64,000 bases of DNA from Paraburkholderia aromaticivorans (GCF_012689525.1 NZ_CP051514.1:124001-188000); one strand, 5' to 3'; counted from the first letter of the stretch, positions 1-11,083 are shown. The notes: generated by a model not told the origin, from the sequence alone. Translations and numbers: made by a program.

Positions 1-482
1 TCGACGACGAAGGCCCGATTGCGGGTGGTCGCGAGATTTGGGGCTTCCCCAAGAAGCTCGCGAGTCCGAAGTTGCGGGTTGACGGCAATGACACGCTGCT
101 GGGAACGCTCGAATACGGCACCCAGCGCATTGCCACAGGCACGATGGGCTACAAATATCAGCCACTTGACCTTGAGGTCGAACGCAAGAAGCTGGCGGAT
201 ACGCCGAACTACCTGCTGAAAGTCATTCCGCACGTTGACGGTTCGGCGCGTGTTTGCGAACTGGTACGTTATTTTCTACGCGACGTCACGGTACTCGGCG
301 CATGGGGTGGTCCGGCAGCCCTTGAATTGCATCCCCATGCACTGGCTCCCGTCGCTGACTTGCCCGTGAAAAAAATCGTCGGCGCGCGACACGTTATTGC
401 GAATCTTACGCTCGACATTGGCGAAGTGGTTTTGGACTACCTCGCCGAGACGCCATCACTCAAGCTTGCTGCCAATCAGTAA
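1..482 (+). CDS. adc: acetoacetate decarboxylase, 5' end outside window
   Basis: The reading frame is open from base 3 to the stop at 480-482, so the first part of the gene lies before the window. The first visible residues read [18 protein letters not shown]. This is the acetoacetate decarboxylase active-site region, where one of the paired lysines forms the Schiff base with acetoacetate. The family makes acetone and CO2 from acetoacetate in the cytoplasm. The visible 159 or so codons cover the C-terminal two thirds of a protein of about 245 residues. The gene sits 27 bp before 3-hydroxybutyrate dehydrogenase on the same strand, so the pair probably form an operon handling the acetoacetate/3-hydroxybutyrate pool. 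The ATG at 72 is internal and is not the start. Confidence 0.9.
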   Translation, partial: DDEGPIAGGREIWGFPKKLASPKLRVDGNDTLLGTLEYGTQRIATGTMGYKYQPLDLEVERKKLADTPNYLLKVIPHVDGSARVCELVRYFLRDVTVLGAWGGPAALELHPHALAPVADLPVKKIVGARHVIANLTLDIGEVVLDYLAETPSLKLAANQ

Positions 483-509
483 GCAACTTCTAACAGAATA
501 AGGGTTTCC

Positions 510-1292
510 ATGTCGCTGAAGAACAAAGTTGCGCTCGTGACGGGCGCAGCAAGTGGTATTGGTGAACAGTGCGCGCGCAAGCTCGCGGCGCTCGGTGCGG
601 CGGTAGTCATCGCTGACCTGAATCTCAAGGCAGCCGAAAGCGTGGCCGAAAGCATCCGCGAGGACGGCGGCAAGGCGCTAGCCGTATCGATGGACGTAAC
701 GAGCGAAGAAGCCGTCAACGCCGGCATCCAGCTGGCGGTCGACAAGCTCGGCAGCATTGATGTGCTGGTCTCTAACGCGGGTATCCAGATTGTCAATCCG
801 ATTGAGGACTATGCTTTCTCAGACTGGAAGAAGATGCTGGCCATCCACCTGGACGGGGCGTTTCTCACGACCAGAGCGGCCGTCAAACACATGTACGCGG
901 CGGGCAACGGTGGCTCCATCATCTACATGGGCTCGGTCCATTCGCACGAAGCGTCGAAGCTGAAGGCGGCCTACGTGACCGCCAAGCACGGTCTGCTAGG
1001 TCTTGCGCGCGTCGTAGCGAAAGAGGGGGGGCCGCGCGGCGTTCGCGCGAACGTCGTGTGTCCGGGCTTCGTGCGTACGCCGCTCGTCGACAAGCAGATT
1101 CCGGAGCAGGCGAAAGCCCTGGGCATCTCGGAAGAGGATGTCATCAAGAACGTGATGCTGAAGGAAACGGTCGACGGCGAGTTCACCACGGTTGAAGACG
1201 TCGCGAACACGGTCGCGTTTCTTGCCGGCTTCGAGTCGTCAGCATTGACGGGTCAGTCCATCATCGTCAGCCACGGCTGGTCGATGCATTAA
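510..1292 (+). CDS. bdhA: 3-hydroxybutyrate dehydrogenase (SDR family)
   Basis: This is a 260-residue classical short-chain dehydrogenase. Visible motifs are TGAASGIG at about residues 11-18 (NAD binding), NAG near residue 89, and the catalytic Ser142, Tyr155 and Lys159 in the YxxxK motif. The surrounding [20 protein letters not shown] is typical of D-3-hydroxybutyrate dehydrogenases. The enzyme interconverts 3-hydroxybutyrate and acetoacetate with NAD in the cytoplasm, a step in polyhydroxybutyrate (PHB) turnover. The start at 510 has a weak AAGGG upstream. The stop TAA overlaps the strong AAGGAG ribosome site of the following patatin gene, which points to co-transcription. Length matches the family. 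Confidence 0.93.
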   Translation: MSLKNKVALVTGAASGIGEQCARKLAALGAAVVIADLNLKAAESVAESIREDGGKALAVSMDVTSEEAVNAGIQLAVDKLGSIDVLVSNAGIQIVNPIEDYAFSDWKKMLAIHLDGAFLTTRAAVKHMYAAGNGGSIIYMGSVHSHEASKLKAAYVTAKHGLLGLARVVAKEGGPRGVRANVVCPGFVRTPLVDKQIPEQAKALGISEEDVIKNVMLKETVDGEFTTVEDVANTVAFLAGFESSALTGQSIIVSHGWSMH

Positions 1293-1303
1293 GGAGCTAC
1301 CCA

Positions 1304-2653
1304 GTGCGTCACAATCAGGAAAATCAGATTACACCTCGCGAGCCTTTCAAGCTTCCCGCTTACGACGAGGTGGCCCTCGTGCTGCAAGGTGGCGGCGCGC
1401 TGGGCTCCTATCAGGCCGGGGTCTACGAAGGCCTCGAGGAAGCCGGCGTCCACCCGAACTGGATTTCCGGAATCTCCATCGGCGCGCTTAATACAGCCAT
1501 CATTGCGGGCAACCCCCCGGAAAAGCGCACAGAAGCGCTGCGTGGCTTCTGGAACACCATTTGTCAGCCGGCGGATTTACTCGAACACTTCGGTGCGTGG
1601 ATGCCTCGCGCAGCAGGCATGCACGACATGGCGCGCAAATGGTCGAGCCTCTGGGCGGCAGGTCGCGCGCTCACAGAAGGTCAGCGGGGCTTTTTCTTGC
1701 CGCGCCTTCCGGTACCTGTCCCCGGTATGGGCAAGCGGTTGCCGAAAGAGGTGAGCTTTTACGACACCGCGGCGCTTCGTGCAACGCTTCTGCAATTCGC
1801 TGATTTCGACCGGATCAACGATGGCGACATTCGCGTCTCAGTGGGCGCGGTCAACGTGCGGACCGGCAACCTGGTGTACTTCGATAACACGAAGATGCGG
1901 CTTGAACCCGAGCACTTCATGGCTTCGGGCGCGCTGCCCCCAGGCTTCCCGGCGGTGGAGATTGACGGGGAGTATTACTGGGACGGTGGTCTGGTGTCGA
2001 ACACCCCGCTAACGGAAGTCGTCAGCGACCCACATCACAAGGACACGCTGGTGTTTCAGGTTGACCTCTGGAGTTCGAGCGGAGTGCTCCCTGGCGACCT
2101 GCTCGACGTGGCGGAGCGCGCCAAGGATATCCAGTACTCGAGCCGTACGCGTGCCATCACGGCCATGCTCGGCTCGAACCAGCGCCATGCACAGCTCATC
2201 AAGGAACTGCTCAAGCACGTGCCCGAAGGGCTGGAGAAACACCATCCGCTTATCAGGGAAGCGCAGGAAGTGGCGGACGGAAGCGCGGTCAATGTCGTGC
2301 ACCTCATCTACAGGAACAAGGCGTACGAGGGGCACTACAAGGACTACGAGTTCAGCATCGACACGATGGGTGAGCACTGGCAAACCGGTCTGGATGACAT
2401 TCGCGCGTCGTTTGAACACCCGGAGTGGTTTGCGATACCGAGCCACGATTCCGGGTTCGTGACGCACGACGTACACCGTCCCGGCGGCGCACCTCAAAAG
2501 GCGCGCCTTATGGGCGCGACCAAGCCGGTGCATCGCTCGCGCAGGCGCCATAAGGCGGGCCTCGCGCAACCACATCCCGACGCGGTTGTGCCGAACACCG
2601 CTCCGCTTGCGGAGGCCCCAAGGGAGACTGCGCAGGAGACGGCGGCCCGCTAG
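1304..2653 (+). CDS. patatin-like phospholipase with DUF3734-type C-terminus
   Basis: This 449-residue protein starts with GTG at 1304, 7 bp after an AAGGAG ribosome site at 1291-1296. The patatin core is complete: the oxyanion loop GGGALG at residues 29-34, the nucleophile motif GISIG with Ser58, and the DGG motif with Asp227 of the Ser-Asp dyad. The C-terminal half resembles the DUF3734 extension and ends in a basic, disordered tail. Family members are lipid acyl hydrolases, and no signal peptide is visible, so it is probably cytoplasmic. Its place directly behind the acetoacetate and 3-hydroxybutyrate genes suggests a role in PHB or lipid turnover, but the true substrate cannot be read from sequence. 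Confidence 0.88.
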   Translation: MRHNQENQITPREPFKLPAYDEVALVLQGGGALGSYQAGVYEGLEEAGVHPNWISGISIGALNTAIIAGNPPEKRTEALRGFWNTICQPADLLEHFGAWMPRAAGMHDMARKWSSLWAAGRALTEGQRGFFLPRLPVPVPGMGKRLPKEVSFYDTAALRATLLQFADFDRINDGDIRVSVGAVNVRTGNLVYFDNTKMRLEPEHFMASGALPPGFPAVEIDGEYYWDGGLVSNTPLTEVVSDPHHKDTLVFQVDLWSSSGVLPGDLLDVAERAKDIQYSSRTRAITAMLGSNQRHAQLIKELLKHVPEGLEKHHPLIREAQEVADGSAVNVVHLIYRNKAYEGHYKDYEFSIDTMGEHWQTGLDDIRASFEHPEWFAIPSHDSGFVTHDVHRPGGAPQKARLMGATKPVHRSRRRHKAGLAQPHPDAVVPNTAPLAEAPRETAQETAAR

Positions 2654-2663
2654 CCGTGGTGGG

Positions 2664-2692
2664 GCGGCCAGGTTGCTCTGGCCGTCTGCTTT
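2664..2692 (+). terminator. probable terminator after patatin gene
   Basis: A GC stem CGGCCAG (2665-2671) pairs with CTGGCCG (2678-2684) around a 6-nt loop and is followed by a weakly T-rich stretch. It lies about 10 bp after the patatin stop and would end the adc-bdhA-patatin transcript. Confidence 0.55.
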
Positions 2693-2939
2693 CGCACCTC
2701 ATCGCCGCCTTACGGTCGCGCGCGAACTGCGGGTATTGTTAGCGAGACGGATTTTCCAACGATCAATTGCAGTTTGCCCTTGGCCCAATCGTTTCAAACT
2801 GTTTCTCCGTTTGACCTCAGCTCTGATGGCCGGGACCATAGCGATTCACCACGACTCAGGTGTCGCGTCATGCCGCGAACACCTGCCGAGACGTCCTTTT
2901 GCAAAAAGCGCTGCAAAGACGGCCACGTCAGGTCCTAAG

Positions 2940-3212
2940 ATGAATCCAGAAATCCTGACCATGAAGCACCTCGCGCGTACTGCCGGGGACAGCAGCCTGA
3001 GGCGCCCGCTCGCTGCGCGCCTGGATCGAGCGCTCGAGCGTGCGGGCATCAGTTCAGCCAACTCAGCGAAATCGCCAGGTGTCGCAGAAAACGAAGTGCA
3101 CTTCTGGCGCCACGGAATTACTGTTCCAGAGCTTCAATACTTTTCGCGCCTCGCGAACATCCTGCAGCTCGACGTTCACTGGCTCTGCACGGGACAGACC
3201 CAGACGGTTTAG
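2940..3212 (+). CDS. small XRE-like helix-turn-helix protein
   Basis: This is a 90-residue reading frame with ATG at 2940 and an alternative in-frame ATG at 2961. Residues about 25-85 (LAARLDRALERAGIS ... VAENEVHFWRHGITVPELQYFSRLANIL) have the five-helix pattern of a Cro/C1-type DNA-binding domain, ending in the WLCTG typical of Burkholderia XRE proteins. The first helix-turn-helix is somewhat degraded (SSANSAKSPGV). It is probably a cytoplasmic DNA-binding regulator with unknown targets. It is separated from the patatin operon by a terminator-like hairpin, and no partner gene is adjacent. Confidence 0.55.
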   Translation: MNPEILTMKHLARTAGDSSLRRPLAARLDRALERAGISSANSAKSPGVAENEVHFWRHGITVPELQYFSRLANILQLDVHWLCTGQTQTV

Positions 3213-4570
3213 GACCACCTATCACGTGCAGCAGTCGATTCATCGCCCGTGCGAGCCGTCAGTCAGCGCGATTCTGGCCGGGGCGAACCGCACCGATGTC
3301 ACCCAGCTGCTGCGGCTGGTCGACGCCATCCCGCCGATTCGCGGTACACGCGGCCCAGAACTTCGCAAACCCAAGGTCGTCTGCGCCAGGCGTGGTTACG
3401 AATGCGATGCGCATCGTCGCCGACTTTTCGAGCGCGGCGTCAGGCCGGTCATCGCCAGGCGCCGCCGAACACGGAGGCGGTCTCGGCAGATGCCATTGGA
3501 TCGTCGAACGGACTCACCCGTCGCTCCATGGTTTCCGTCGTCTTCGCATTCGCTTTGAACGCCGCTCTGACATTCACGAAGCATTCGTCAAACCAGCCTG
3601 CCCGCTGGTCTGCTGGAACATTTTTCGCTTGGCTGATCGGCCTTTTCTAACCGGACTTTTTGCAATCCCCTCCATGACGATTGCGTTGGTTGGTTTGATA
3701 AACGCCATCCCTGTCATGCGAACCGGAACGTCAAGCATCGAGCACTGCGTAGCTTGTTGGCCTATGAATGGTTCTTTGCGCACGCAGCCATCTCGTAATC
3801 GGACAATATCGTCGCTACGTAGTCCTCCAGAAAGCGAGCCGATGCTCAACGCCGGTAGCATTTCGATTGGATAGTAGCCTCCCATTCGAAGCATGGCGCC
3901 TGTGCATTGCTTTGTCCCTTCGGAGTGCCGCCGCGACCAGGAAGGTCCGGGATCTTTCAATTGAATGGTAAGAACTATCACCGCCACAAAGGCAGCGACA
4001 AACAGAAGGAGCGGCAACATCAATTACCAGCTGACAACGCGCACGGAGCGACAGGCATGCCCAACCATGCTTCGACGTGTGTCGTCTTGAATGCGGCCGG
4101 TCGGGCGAAGACATGACACCAGGGCGAGGGCGCGGCAATGGAACGGACGACGCAATTCGAAAACCTGCCACGGATGACGGGTGCAGGTCTGTTTCTTCTG
4201 GGGCAGGCATCACTGTGTGGCGTGGCGACGATAACAGCCGGACAGCCAACGAACATGATGCCACGTTTATAGATATGTCCGTTGTTGAGGCTCCTCACCA
4301 TCGCCTACGCGTCGACGTCGCCAATGTAACAACGCGTGCAATAGATAGTTGCAGACCTGGTGTTTCAATCGTGTGAAGCGTGAACCTATAATCATCTTGC
4401 GTTTCGGTCGGGAATTTCCTCACTGCACATGTCAATTCCGGAGCGGGTCCCCGTTTCTGGCAACCGGTGGCGTACTCGCAATAGACCCTCTGCATACTCC
4501 AACGCCGTCGATAGCAGATTACACAACAAATGGCGATATCCATAAAATCGCAAGACGTAGAAATCCCATT
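3213..4570. other. long stretch without a firm gene
   Basis: About 1.35 kb between the HTH gene and mlaA. Base composition is more AT-rich than the neighbours and open frames on both strands overlap one another without clear coding character. The only frame with protein-like features is a minus-strand ORF at 3574-4020, listed separately at low confidence. The mlaA promoter must lie in the right part. I see no RNA gene or repeat. Confidence 0.5.
3574..4020 (-). CDS. possible small membrane-anchored hypothetical protein
   Basis: This minus-strand frame of about 148 residues begins at ATG 4020. It opens with a convincing single transmembrane segment (LPLLLFVAAFVAVIVLTIQL) followed by a hydrophilic domain with several Cys and Met residues. 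I do not recognise the family and see no good ribosome binding site upstream. The N-terminal hydrophobic segment is the only positive sign that it is real. It could also be a chance frame in a non-coding stretch. If real, it is an inner-membrane protein of unknown role. Confidence 0.3.
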   Translation of the reverse strand: MLPLLLFVAAFVAVIVLTIQLKDPGPSWSRRHSEGTKQCTGAMLRMGGYYPIEMLPALSIGSLSGGLRSDDIVRLRDGCVRKEPFIGQQATQCSMLDVPVRMTGMAFIKPTNAIVMEGIAKSPVRKGRSAKRKMFQQTSGQAGLTNAS

Positions 4571-5425
4571 ATGACAATGCGAACGGGCCGACTCCTGGCC
4601 AATAGTGTGGCGCTGGGCGCTATTGTGGTTACGTGTGGTTGCGCCACCGGACCAAACCGCAAGGCGGAAGATCCACTTGAGCCAATGAATCGCGCTGTCT
4701 TTTCGTTTAACGATTATCTGGACAAATACATCGCGCATCCGGCCGCAGCAGGTTATCAGAAAGTAACGCCCGCTCCAGTCCGGACGGCAGTCCGCAATGT
4801 GTTCTCGAACGTTGGCGATATCGGCAATCTGGCAAATGATCTGTTGCAACTGAAAGTCACTGACGCTACCGAAGATCTGGTTCGCTTTGCGTTCAATTCG
4901 ACGTTCGGTATTGGTGGCCTCATTGACTGGGCCACTGCCGCTGGTCTGCCCAAACATCATCAGGATTTTGGACTGACTCTCGGGCATTACGGGGTGCCGG
5001 CGGGTCCGTACCTCGTACTTCCTCTGTTTGGACCGAGCTCTATCCGCGATGCCACCATCTGGATTGCCGCGTATCCCACGGCTCCGACGAGCTATATTTC
5101 CTGGGAGTACGGTGTCCCGCTCTTTTCTCTTCAATTCGTCAGCGAGCGTGCGGATATGCTTGGCGCCACGGACATCCTTTCACAAGCAGCATTGGATAGA
5201 TACGCGTTCGTCCGTGACGCATACAGGCAGCGGCGCGAGTATTTGTTGCGCGGCGGTAACAGCGCACTGCCCGATTACAGTGGTGACCACCTCGGCACGG
5301 CGTCGCAACCTCCAGCGACTCCCGCACTGGGGGATGCAGCACGGCACGATCAGCCGCACACGAATGACAGGCGAACGGATTTGCCCACGTATGTCGAACC
5401 AGGTATCGCTTCCCCATACGACTGA
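4571..5425 (+). CDS. mlaA: MlaA (VacJ) family outer-membrane lipoprotein
   Basis: The start chosen is ATG 4571 (alternative 4577), because it gives a lipoprotein signal ending in a C-G-C near residue 23. The upstream open frame to 4349 has no family similarity. The mature part carries the MlaA signature DPLEPMNRAVFSFNDYLDKY and later GHYGVPAGPYLVLPLFGPSS. MlaA sits in the outer membrane, removes mislocalised phospholipids from the outer leaflet and hands them to periplasmic MlaC. The protein is about 284 residues with a low-complexity C-terminal tail. A MlaC-like gene follows 460 bp downstream. The rest of the Mla system (MlaFEDB) is not here, so this looks like an orphan or second set. Confidence 0.85.
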   Translation: MTMRTGRLLANSVALGAIVVTCGCATGPNRKAEDPLEPMNRAVFSFNDYLDKYIAHPAAAGYQKVTPAPVRTAVRNVFSNVGDIGNLANDLLQLKVTDATEDLVRFAFNSTFGIGGLIDWATAAGLPKHHQDFGLTLGHYGVPAGPYLVLPLFGPSSIRDATIWIAAYPTAPTSYISWEYGVPLFSLQFVSERADMLGATDILSQAALDRYAFVRDAYRQRREYLLRGGNSALPDYSGDHLGTASQPPATPALGDAARHDQPHTNDRRTDLPTYVEPGIASPYD

Positions 5426-5887
5426 ATGTACCTTGACAGAGCTGATGACTTTGATCGACTTCACGGGGTCGTACCGTCAGTCGGCACGACGGGCACGTCC
5501 AAATCGAATGTCCCTCTCGCGCAGATGGCTTCCCGAGTGCGCATGCAGCGGCTCGCTGCAGCGTGCGTCCGCATTCACTCGAGTTGTGCCAACGCACAGG
5601 GGCGTTTCGGGCGAACGCAGTCGGAAGGTACGCAACGAACAGATACCGCGCGAGCTCATTTCAACGTATCTGCGATCCGGATCGAAACGAACGGATCAGA
5701 AATACTGAACGCCGGACGAGTTTTGACGCCCACCGTGGCGATTCGCGGTACGTCCCCCACCCGAATCGGCAGAAATCGGTGGACTGCAAACCCACCCCGA
5801 AGCGGCTTTCGTTGGGGCAGATTGGCTCCGAGGGACTGTCAGGCATCCCATGCGTACGCTGGGGCTTTTTTGAAACGAAGGTAAACG
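5426..5887. other. spacer between mlaA and mlaC
   Basis: 462 bp without a believable gene. The open frames here have no recognisable domain and overlap on all strands. The only functional element I can point to is the GAAGG ribosome site of mlaC near 5877-5881. Confidence 0.5.
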
Positions 5888-6556
5888 ATGAAGCAGTTCC
5901 TGCGAAGCACCACCATCCGTTCCGTACTGACGATAATCCTGGCGGTTTGCGGCGGCGTCTGGTCATTTTGCGCGTCGGCTGACACGAAATACGTGCAGAT
6001 TGACGACCAGTCCCGTCCGCAGACTCTCATTGAGAGCGCGACGCAGGAGATACTCGACGAAGTGCGGACACAAGCGATCAGGCCGGGCGACACCGCTCGC
6101 ATCATGGCAGTCGTAAACAGGGATATTCTCCCATACACAGATATCAATCGAACTACTAAATTAGTCATGGGCCGTTACTGGCGTACCGCGACGCCGGTGC
6201 AGCAGGAGCAGGTGGTCACACAGTTCACGCTTTTGCTGATTCACACTTATTCGGGTGCTCTCGCGCTGCTGCGCCCGGATCAGCGGTTCCAGTTCCCGCC
6301 GTCAAGAATCGACCCGAGCGACACCGACGTAGTGGTGCGCACGATCGCCATGGACACCGGTGGGCCGGTCGAAATCGATTACCGCCTTTATCGGACGCCA
6401 CAGGGCTGGCGTGTGTATGACCTTAATCTGATGGGGGTATGGCTAGTGCAGATATATAGGCATCAGTTCGACGAGGAAGTCCAGAAAAACGGCATAGATG
6501 GTCTGATCAAGCTCCTGAGCAAGCGCAACGAGCAGCTTGCTTCCGGCAAGCTTTAA
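5888..6556 (+). CDS. mlaC: MlaC-like periplasmic phospholipid carrier
   Basis: This 222-residue protein has a signal peptide (hydrophobic core about residues 12-27, likely cleavage after CASA) and the MlaC/Ttg2D fold signature. That signature includes the early helix 'PQTLIESATQEILDEVR', VNRDILPYTDINRTTKLVMGRYWRTATP and the C-terminal WRVYDLNLMGVWLVQIYRHQF. MlaC ferries phospholipid across the periplasm between the MlaA complex and the inner-membrane MlaFEDB transporter. It lies downstream of mlaA on the same strand. A GAAGG sits just before the ATG at 5888. Together with mlaA it may be a stress-specific extra copy of the pathway; that is inference. Confidence 0.87.
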   Translation: MKQFLRSTTIRSVLTIILAVCGGVWSFCASADTKYVQIDDQSRPQTLIESATQEILDEVRTQAIRPGDTARIMAVVNRDILPYTDINRTTKLVMGRYWRTATPVQQEQVVTQFTLLLIHTYSGALALLRPDQRFQFPPSRIDPSDTDVVVRTIAMDTGGPVEIDYRLYRTPQGWRVYDLNLMGVWLVQIYRHQFDEEVQKNGIDGLIKLLSKRNEQLASGKL

Positions 6557-6915
6557 CGGCACGCGTGATCGGAATGAAAGCGGGGTGGCGACCGTGGGTT
6601 GGCACGGTCACGTTGGTGGGCCGATCGCCAGCGCGCACGATGAATCGTAATGCAGCGGATGGCAATTGCTGATGGTCCAGTCGCAGGATCTTCCTAGAGT
6701 ACCGAACATCCTCCGGATCAAGGTGCGATTTTTCCGTCTGCCGGCAAGCGCGATGCTGCGTCCGGGCGGCGTTCCGCCTTGGATGTACAAGGTCGAGTGG
6801 CGCATCACCTGATCCGTCCGGTTGAAGGTAGTCAGTCAGGTAGGCCAACCGGATCAGCCTGTACAGTAAATGACGCCTTCCGGAGGCGTCTACAGCGCGC
6901 AGAGCAGGATGATCG
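6557..6915. other. spacer between mlaC and hmp
   Basis: 359 bp between two convergent genes. No gene, repeat or clear terminator with a T-tract was recognised. Confidence 0.5.
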
Positions 6916-8169
<1,254 letters not shown>

Positions 8170-8419
8170 TCATGGCGTGATGCAGCCGCGCGGCCGAGTG
8201 TCGCAATCGACTTATGACGACGGAAAGATGGCGCTGTCGCGCGTCGCTCCTTGCCCTGACATTTTTCTGTGCGTCTGCCGATGAACAGACAGACACATTC
8301 TGCCTCGCAGCATGACCAGGGGATGACCAAGCCGGCACGCTGCCTGCGAGGCGGTGCCCCAAATCGTGACACGTCCATTGCTTCATCTGGCGGGTGTGAG
8401 AAGTTGGCGTCGGCGACGG

Positions 8420-9610
8420 TCAGAAGCGTTGGCGGATGCCCACGCGCACGATGACCTGGGACGCGGTGGCCGCCGAATGACCAATGCCTTTGGAACCGAC
8501 CGAAGCCGTCGCATCGACAATATCGCCCTGCGAATCGAGCGTCTTGCCGATGGCCCGCTGGTAGCCCGCAAGCGTGTACAGCGTCGTCCGCCTCGAAAGA
8601 TCGTAGAGCAAACCGAGCGACACGCCGTGATATTGCGCGTGGTCATCTGCAGCGTCCAGCTGGCCGCTGCGTGTGTAGCTATATCCCGTGAAGACGTGAA
8701 AGCTGGGGTGCAGCGCCCAGTATGCGAACAGGCCGACTGTATTGAAGATCGCTTCCTGAGTAAACAGCGAGAAGGGTCCTGGGCGGTACTGGACATTGCT
8801 GTAGTTGACGCCTGCCTTCGCTTTGCCAAAGTCGTAGGTTGCGCCGGCCGCGACGATCTGCTGCGATTGCGCTGTTGCGAACCCTTCGTTGATCGATGAC
8901 CCGAATGTTCCGTCCTCGGTGCTGTCCCAGGTGTTCAGGGTTGGATCAGACGGACCGACCTTGCTGTTATCGGACGTTTCATAGCCTGCGGCAAGATTTA
9001 ATGGACCGCGGACAAACGCCGCCCCCGCGCTCCACGCACTCTCGCGTTTGAGGCTGCCGGGCTGAGCGCCGAACCCATAGGATCCGCCAAACTGGAAACC
9101 GGAATAGTTTGCGCTGGCGAATTTTGCTTCGTTATCCACGCGCGTCGTCGTGTCGATATCGTCGATATTGCCTGGGTGTGCGCCAAATCCACCAATGACT
9201 GGAATTGGACTCGCCGGACTAACGAAGTCCGTCAGCGATGTGTACTGGCGTCCAAGTGTCAGGGAACCGAGTCTCTCGCTGGCGAGTCCCGTGAAAGCTT
9301 GCCGCCCAAAGAGGCGGCCCGACTGGCCCAGTGTGCCTTTAGCGACATCGAATCCGTTTTCGAGCACGAACAGGGCTTTGAGTCCGGCGCCGAGATCTTC
9401 GCTGCCCCGGATGCCCCACCGACTGCCTGAGCGATTCCCACTGATCAGGGAAAAGTTGGAATGGCCCGCGTATGCGCCCGGCTGTCCAGTTCGCTCGTTG
9501 GACGTGTACGAGATGCCGGCGTCGACAACGCCGTACAACTCGACTGAGTTCTGCGCGTGTGAACCCGCTGCGCAGCACCACAGCGCTGCCGCGATCATTT
9601 TTTTTCGCAT
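8420..9610 (-). CDS. Gram-negative porin (OmpC/Omp32-like)
   Basis: This 396-residue precursor starts at ATG 9610 (MRKKMIAAALWCCAAGSHA signal, cleavage before QNSVELYG). It has the Burkholderia trimeric porin pattern: SVELYGVVDAGISY at the mature N-terminus, SRWGIRGSEDLGAGLKALFVLE, and a C-terminal phenylalanine (RQRF) for BAM-dependent insertion. It is an outer-membrane diffusion channel. It is the last gene of the minus-strand dehydrogenase/lactonase cluster and probably supplies substrate to it. It is strikingly similar along its whole length to the porin at 43778-44971, which sits by another dehydrogenase cluster. Confidence 0.9.
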   Translation of the reverse strand: MRKKMIAAALWCCAAGSHAQNSVELYGVVDAGISYTSNERTGQPGAYAGHSNFSLISGNRSGSRWGIRGSEDLGAGLKALFVLENGFDVAKGTLGQSGRLFGRQAFTGLASERLGSLTLGRQYTSLTDFVSPASPIPVIGGFGAHPGNIDDIDTTTRVDNEAKFASANYSGFQFGGSYGFGAQPGSLKRESAWSAGAAFVRGPLNLAAGYETSDNSKVGPSDPTLNTWDSTEDGTFGSSINEGFATAQSQQIVAAGATYDFGKAKAGVNYSNVQYRPGPFSLFTQEAIFNTVGLFAYWALHPSFHVFTGYSYTRSGQLDAADDHAQYHGVSLGLLYDLSRRTTLYTLAGYQRAIGKTLDSQGDIVDATASVGSKGIGHSAATASQVIVRVGIRQRF

Positions 9611-9694
9611 GTCGTTCAGGCCTTTAGCCGAGCCGGCATCCCGCTCACACTGCGGAAGCGGGATGTCCACTCGCCCGCCATTTCCGCTCGCGAG

Positions 9695-10993
9695 TCAGGC
9701 TGCATTAGTTGACCAGCCGCTGTCGAGAGCGATCAATCCAACCCAGAACATCGGCCCGGACGGCGTCTCGATGTCGTACTTGCGAACGAACGTAAGCGTC
9801 CCATCGTCGGCGATACGGAACTCAGTGAGCGCAGCCGACACCTTTTTGATTTCGTCGCCCTCGCGCACGAGCATCGGCGCAATGCTTGCCGTGATCAGCG
9901 ACTTCCCATCGGGATGTATCGTGAAGGTGCGGCAATGATAGCTCTGCGTGGCAATAGTCTGGATCAACGTCGGCTCTCCCGTCTGCTGGTCGATCCTGAA
10001 CACGGCAACGCTGTTCTCTCCACCCACGTACACTTTCTTTCCGTCGAAGTCGACGGTGCCGTCCGAGCGGTTAGCGAGGTAAACGAAGCGTCCGTCGCGT
10101 GACACATGGATCGGACCCGCGACCTGGCCCGGGCGGACATTCGATGGATCGTCAAGCGTCGTCTTGATGAACAGGGGAACCTGTGTCAGCTTGCCGTCAT
10201 TCAGCCCGAAAACCTGCAACTGGTTTTCCCGTTCCATCGACACGTACATCCACGGACCGCGTGGGTGAAAGTCGACGTGTCGCGGCCCGAACCCGAAGCC
10301 GCTGCCAGGCGAGACCGACTGTTCGGCCGAGAGCTGTCCGTCGTTGAAACTGAAGGCCTTGATCGCGCCCGGGTCCTCATGTCTGTTTCCCGTCGCATCG
10401 TTGCCGCGGGTGACCAGGACGACCGTCCGGTCCGAAGGCGCGACCCTCACCTGATGGGCGTAGATCCCCGCATCGATCGAAGCCGTCTGGCTGATCGCAA
10501 CGCCAGGTGCGCCATTGGCGTCGATCGGGAAGACGTCGAGTTGCGCTGGATCGTTGTAGGCCACCAGCAGATGTTTGCCGCTTCGATCCACGGTGATGCT
10601 GATTGGCCGGTTATTCAGGCGCAGGGAGCCGTCGGCAGACTGAAGACGTCCGGTGCGTTCGTCGACCCGCAATACTGCCACCCCGTGCACATCACCCGGA
10701 GAGGTGCCCGCCCGATTGCTGTACGCCACGTACATGAGTCTGAGTGATGGATGGGGCCACGCGTACTGGATCGTGGCCGGCAGCGTCACCGCGCTATCTT
10801 TCGTCAACGCGAGGCTGCGTTCGTTGACCCGGTATAGCCGAAACTCAGATCCGACAGACACATAGCCGACCACATGACCGCCCGGCTCGTCTGCCCACGC
10901 GACGCCGGGCGCGGCGAGGGAGGCGACCACGAGCGCGCAGAACTGACGGCGCCCCAAGGTCGCGATGTCCGGTTCGTGTTCCGTGGATGACAT
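9695..10993 (-). CDS. Tat-exported beta-propeller lactonase-like protein
   Basis: This 432-residue protein has a twin-arginine signal (LGRRQFCALVVASLAAPGVAWA, residues 14-35). It is followed by repeated propeller blades of the 6-phosphogluconolactonase (Pgl, lactonase) family, for example GPRHVDFHPRGPWMYVSMERENQLQVF and GPIHVSRDGRFVYLANR. AAGGAG precedes the ATG. The family hydrolyses sugar lactones. Placed behind a gluconate-dehydrogenase-type complex and exported to the periplasm, it would open gluconolactone to gluconate. The lactonase activity and substrate are inferred from family and context. It could instead be a non-catalytic propeller. Confidence 0.78.
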   Translation of the reverse strand: MSSTEHEPDIATLGRRQFCALVVASLAAPGVAWADEPGGHVVGYVSVGSEFRLYRVNERSLALTKDSAVTLPATIQYAWPHPSLRLMYVAYSNRAGTSPGDVHGVAVLRVDERTGRLQSADGSLRLNNRPISITVDRSGKHLLVAYNDPAQLDVFPIDANGAPGVAISQTASIDAGIYAHQVRVAPSDRTVVLVTRGNDATGNRHEDPGAIKAFSFNDGQLSAEQSVSPGSGFGFGPRHVDFHPRGPWMYVSMERENQLQVFGLNDGKLTQVPLFIKTTLDDPSNVRPGQVAGPIHVSRDGRFVYLANRSDGTVDFDGKKVYVGGENSVAVFRIDQQTGEPTLIQTIATQSYHCRTFTIHPDGKSLITASIAPMLVREGDEIKKVSAALTEFRIADDGTLTFVRKYDIETPSGPMFWVGLIALDSGWSTNAA

Positions 10994-11083
10994 CGGGGTT
11001 TCTCCTTGAGTAAAAGGCTCGCGGCGCTGCAGGTGCGCCGCGGTCCATTCGAACTTCCGTGAGCCAACGAAAAGCGAATTGCG

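Noticed and set aside
4295..5134. 279-residue minus-strand frame across mlaA
   Set aside because: Overlaps MlaA, which has clear family motifs; no domain in this frame.
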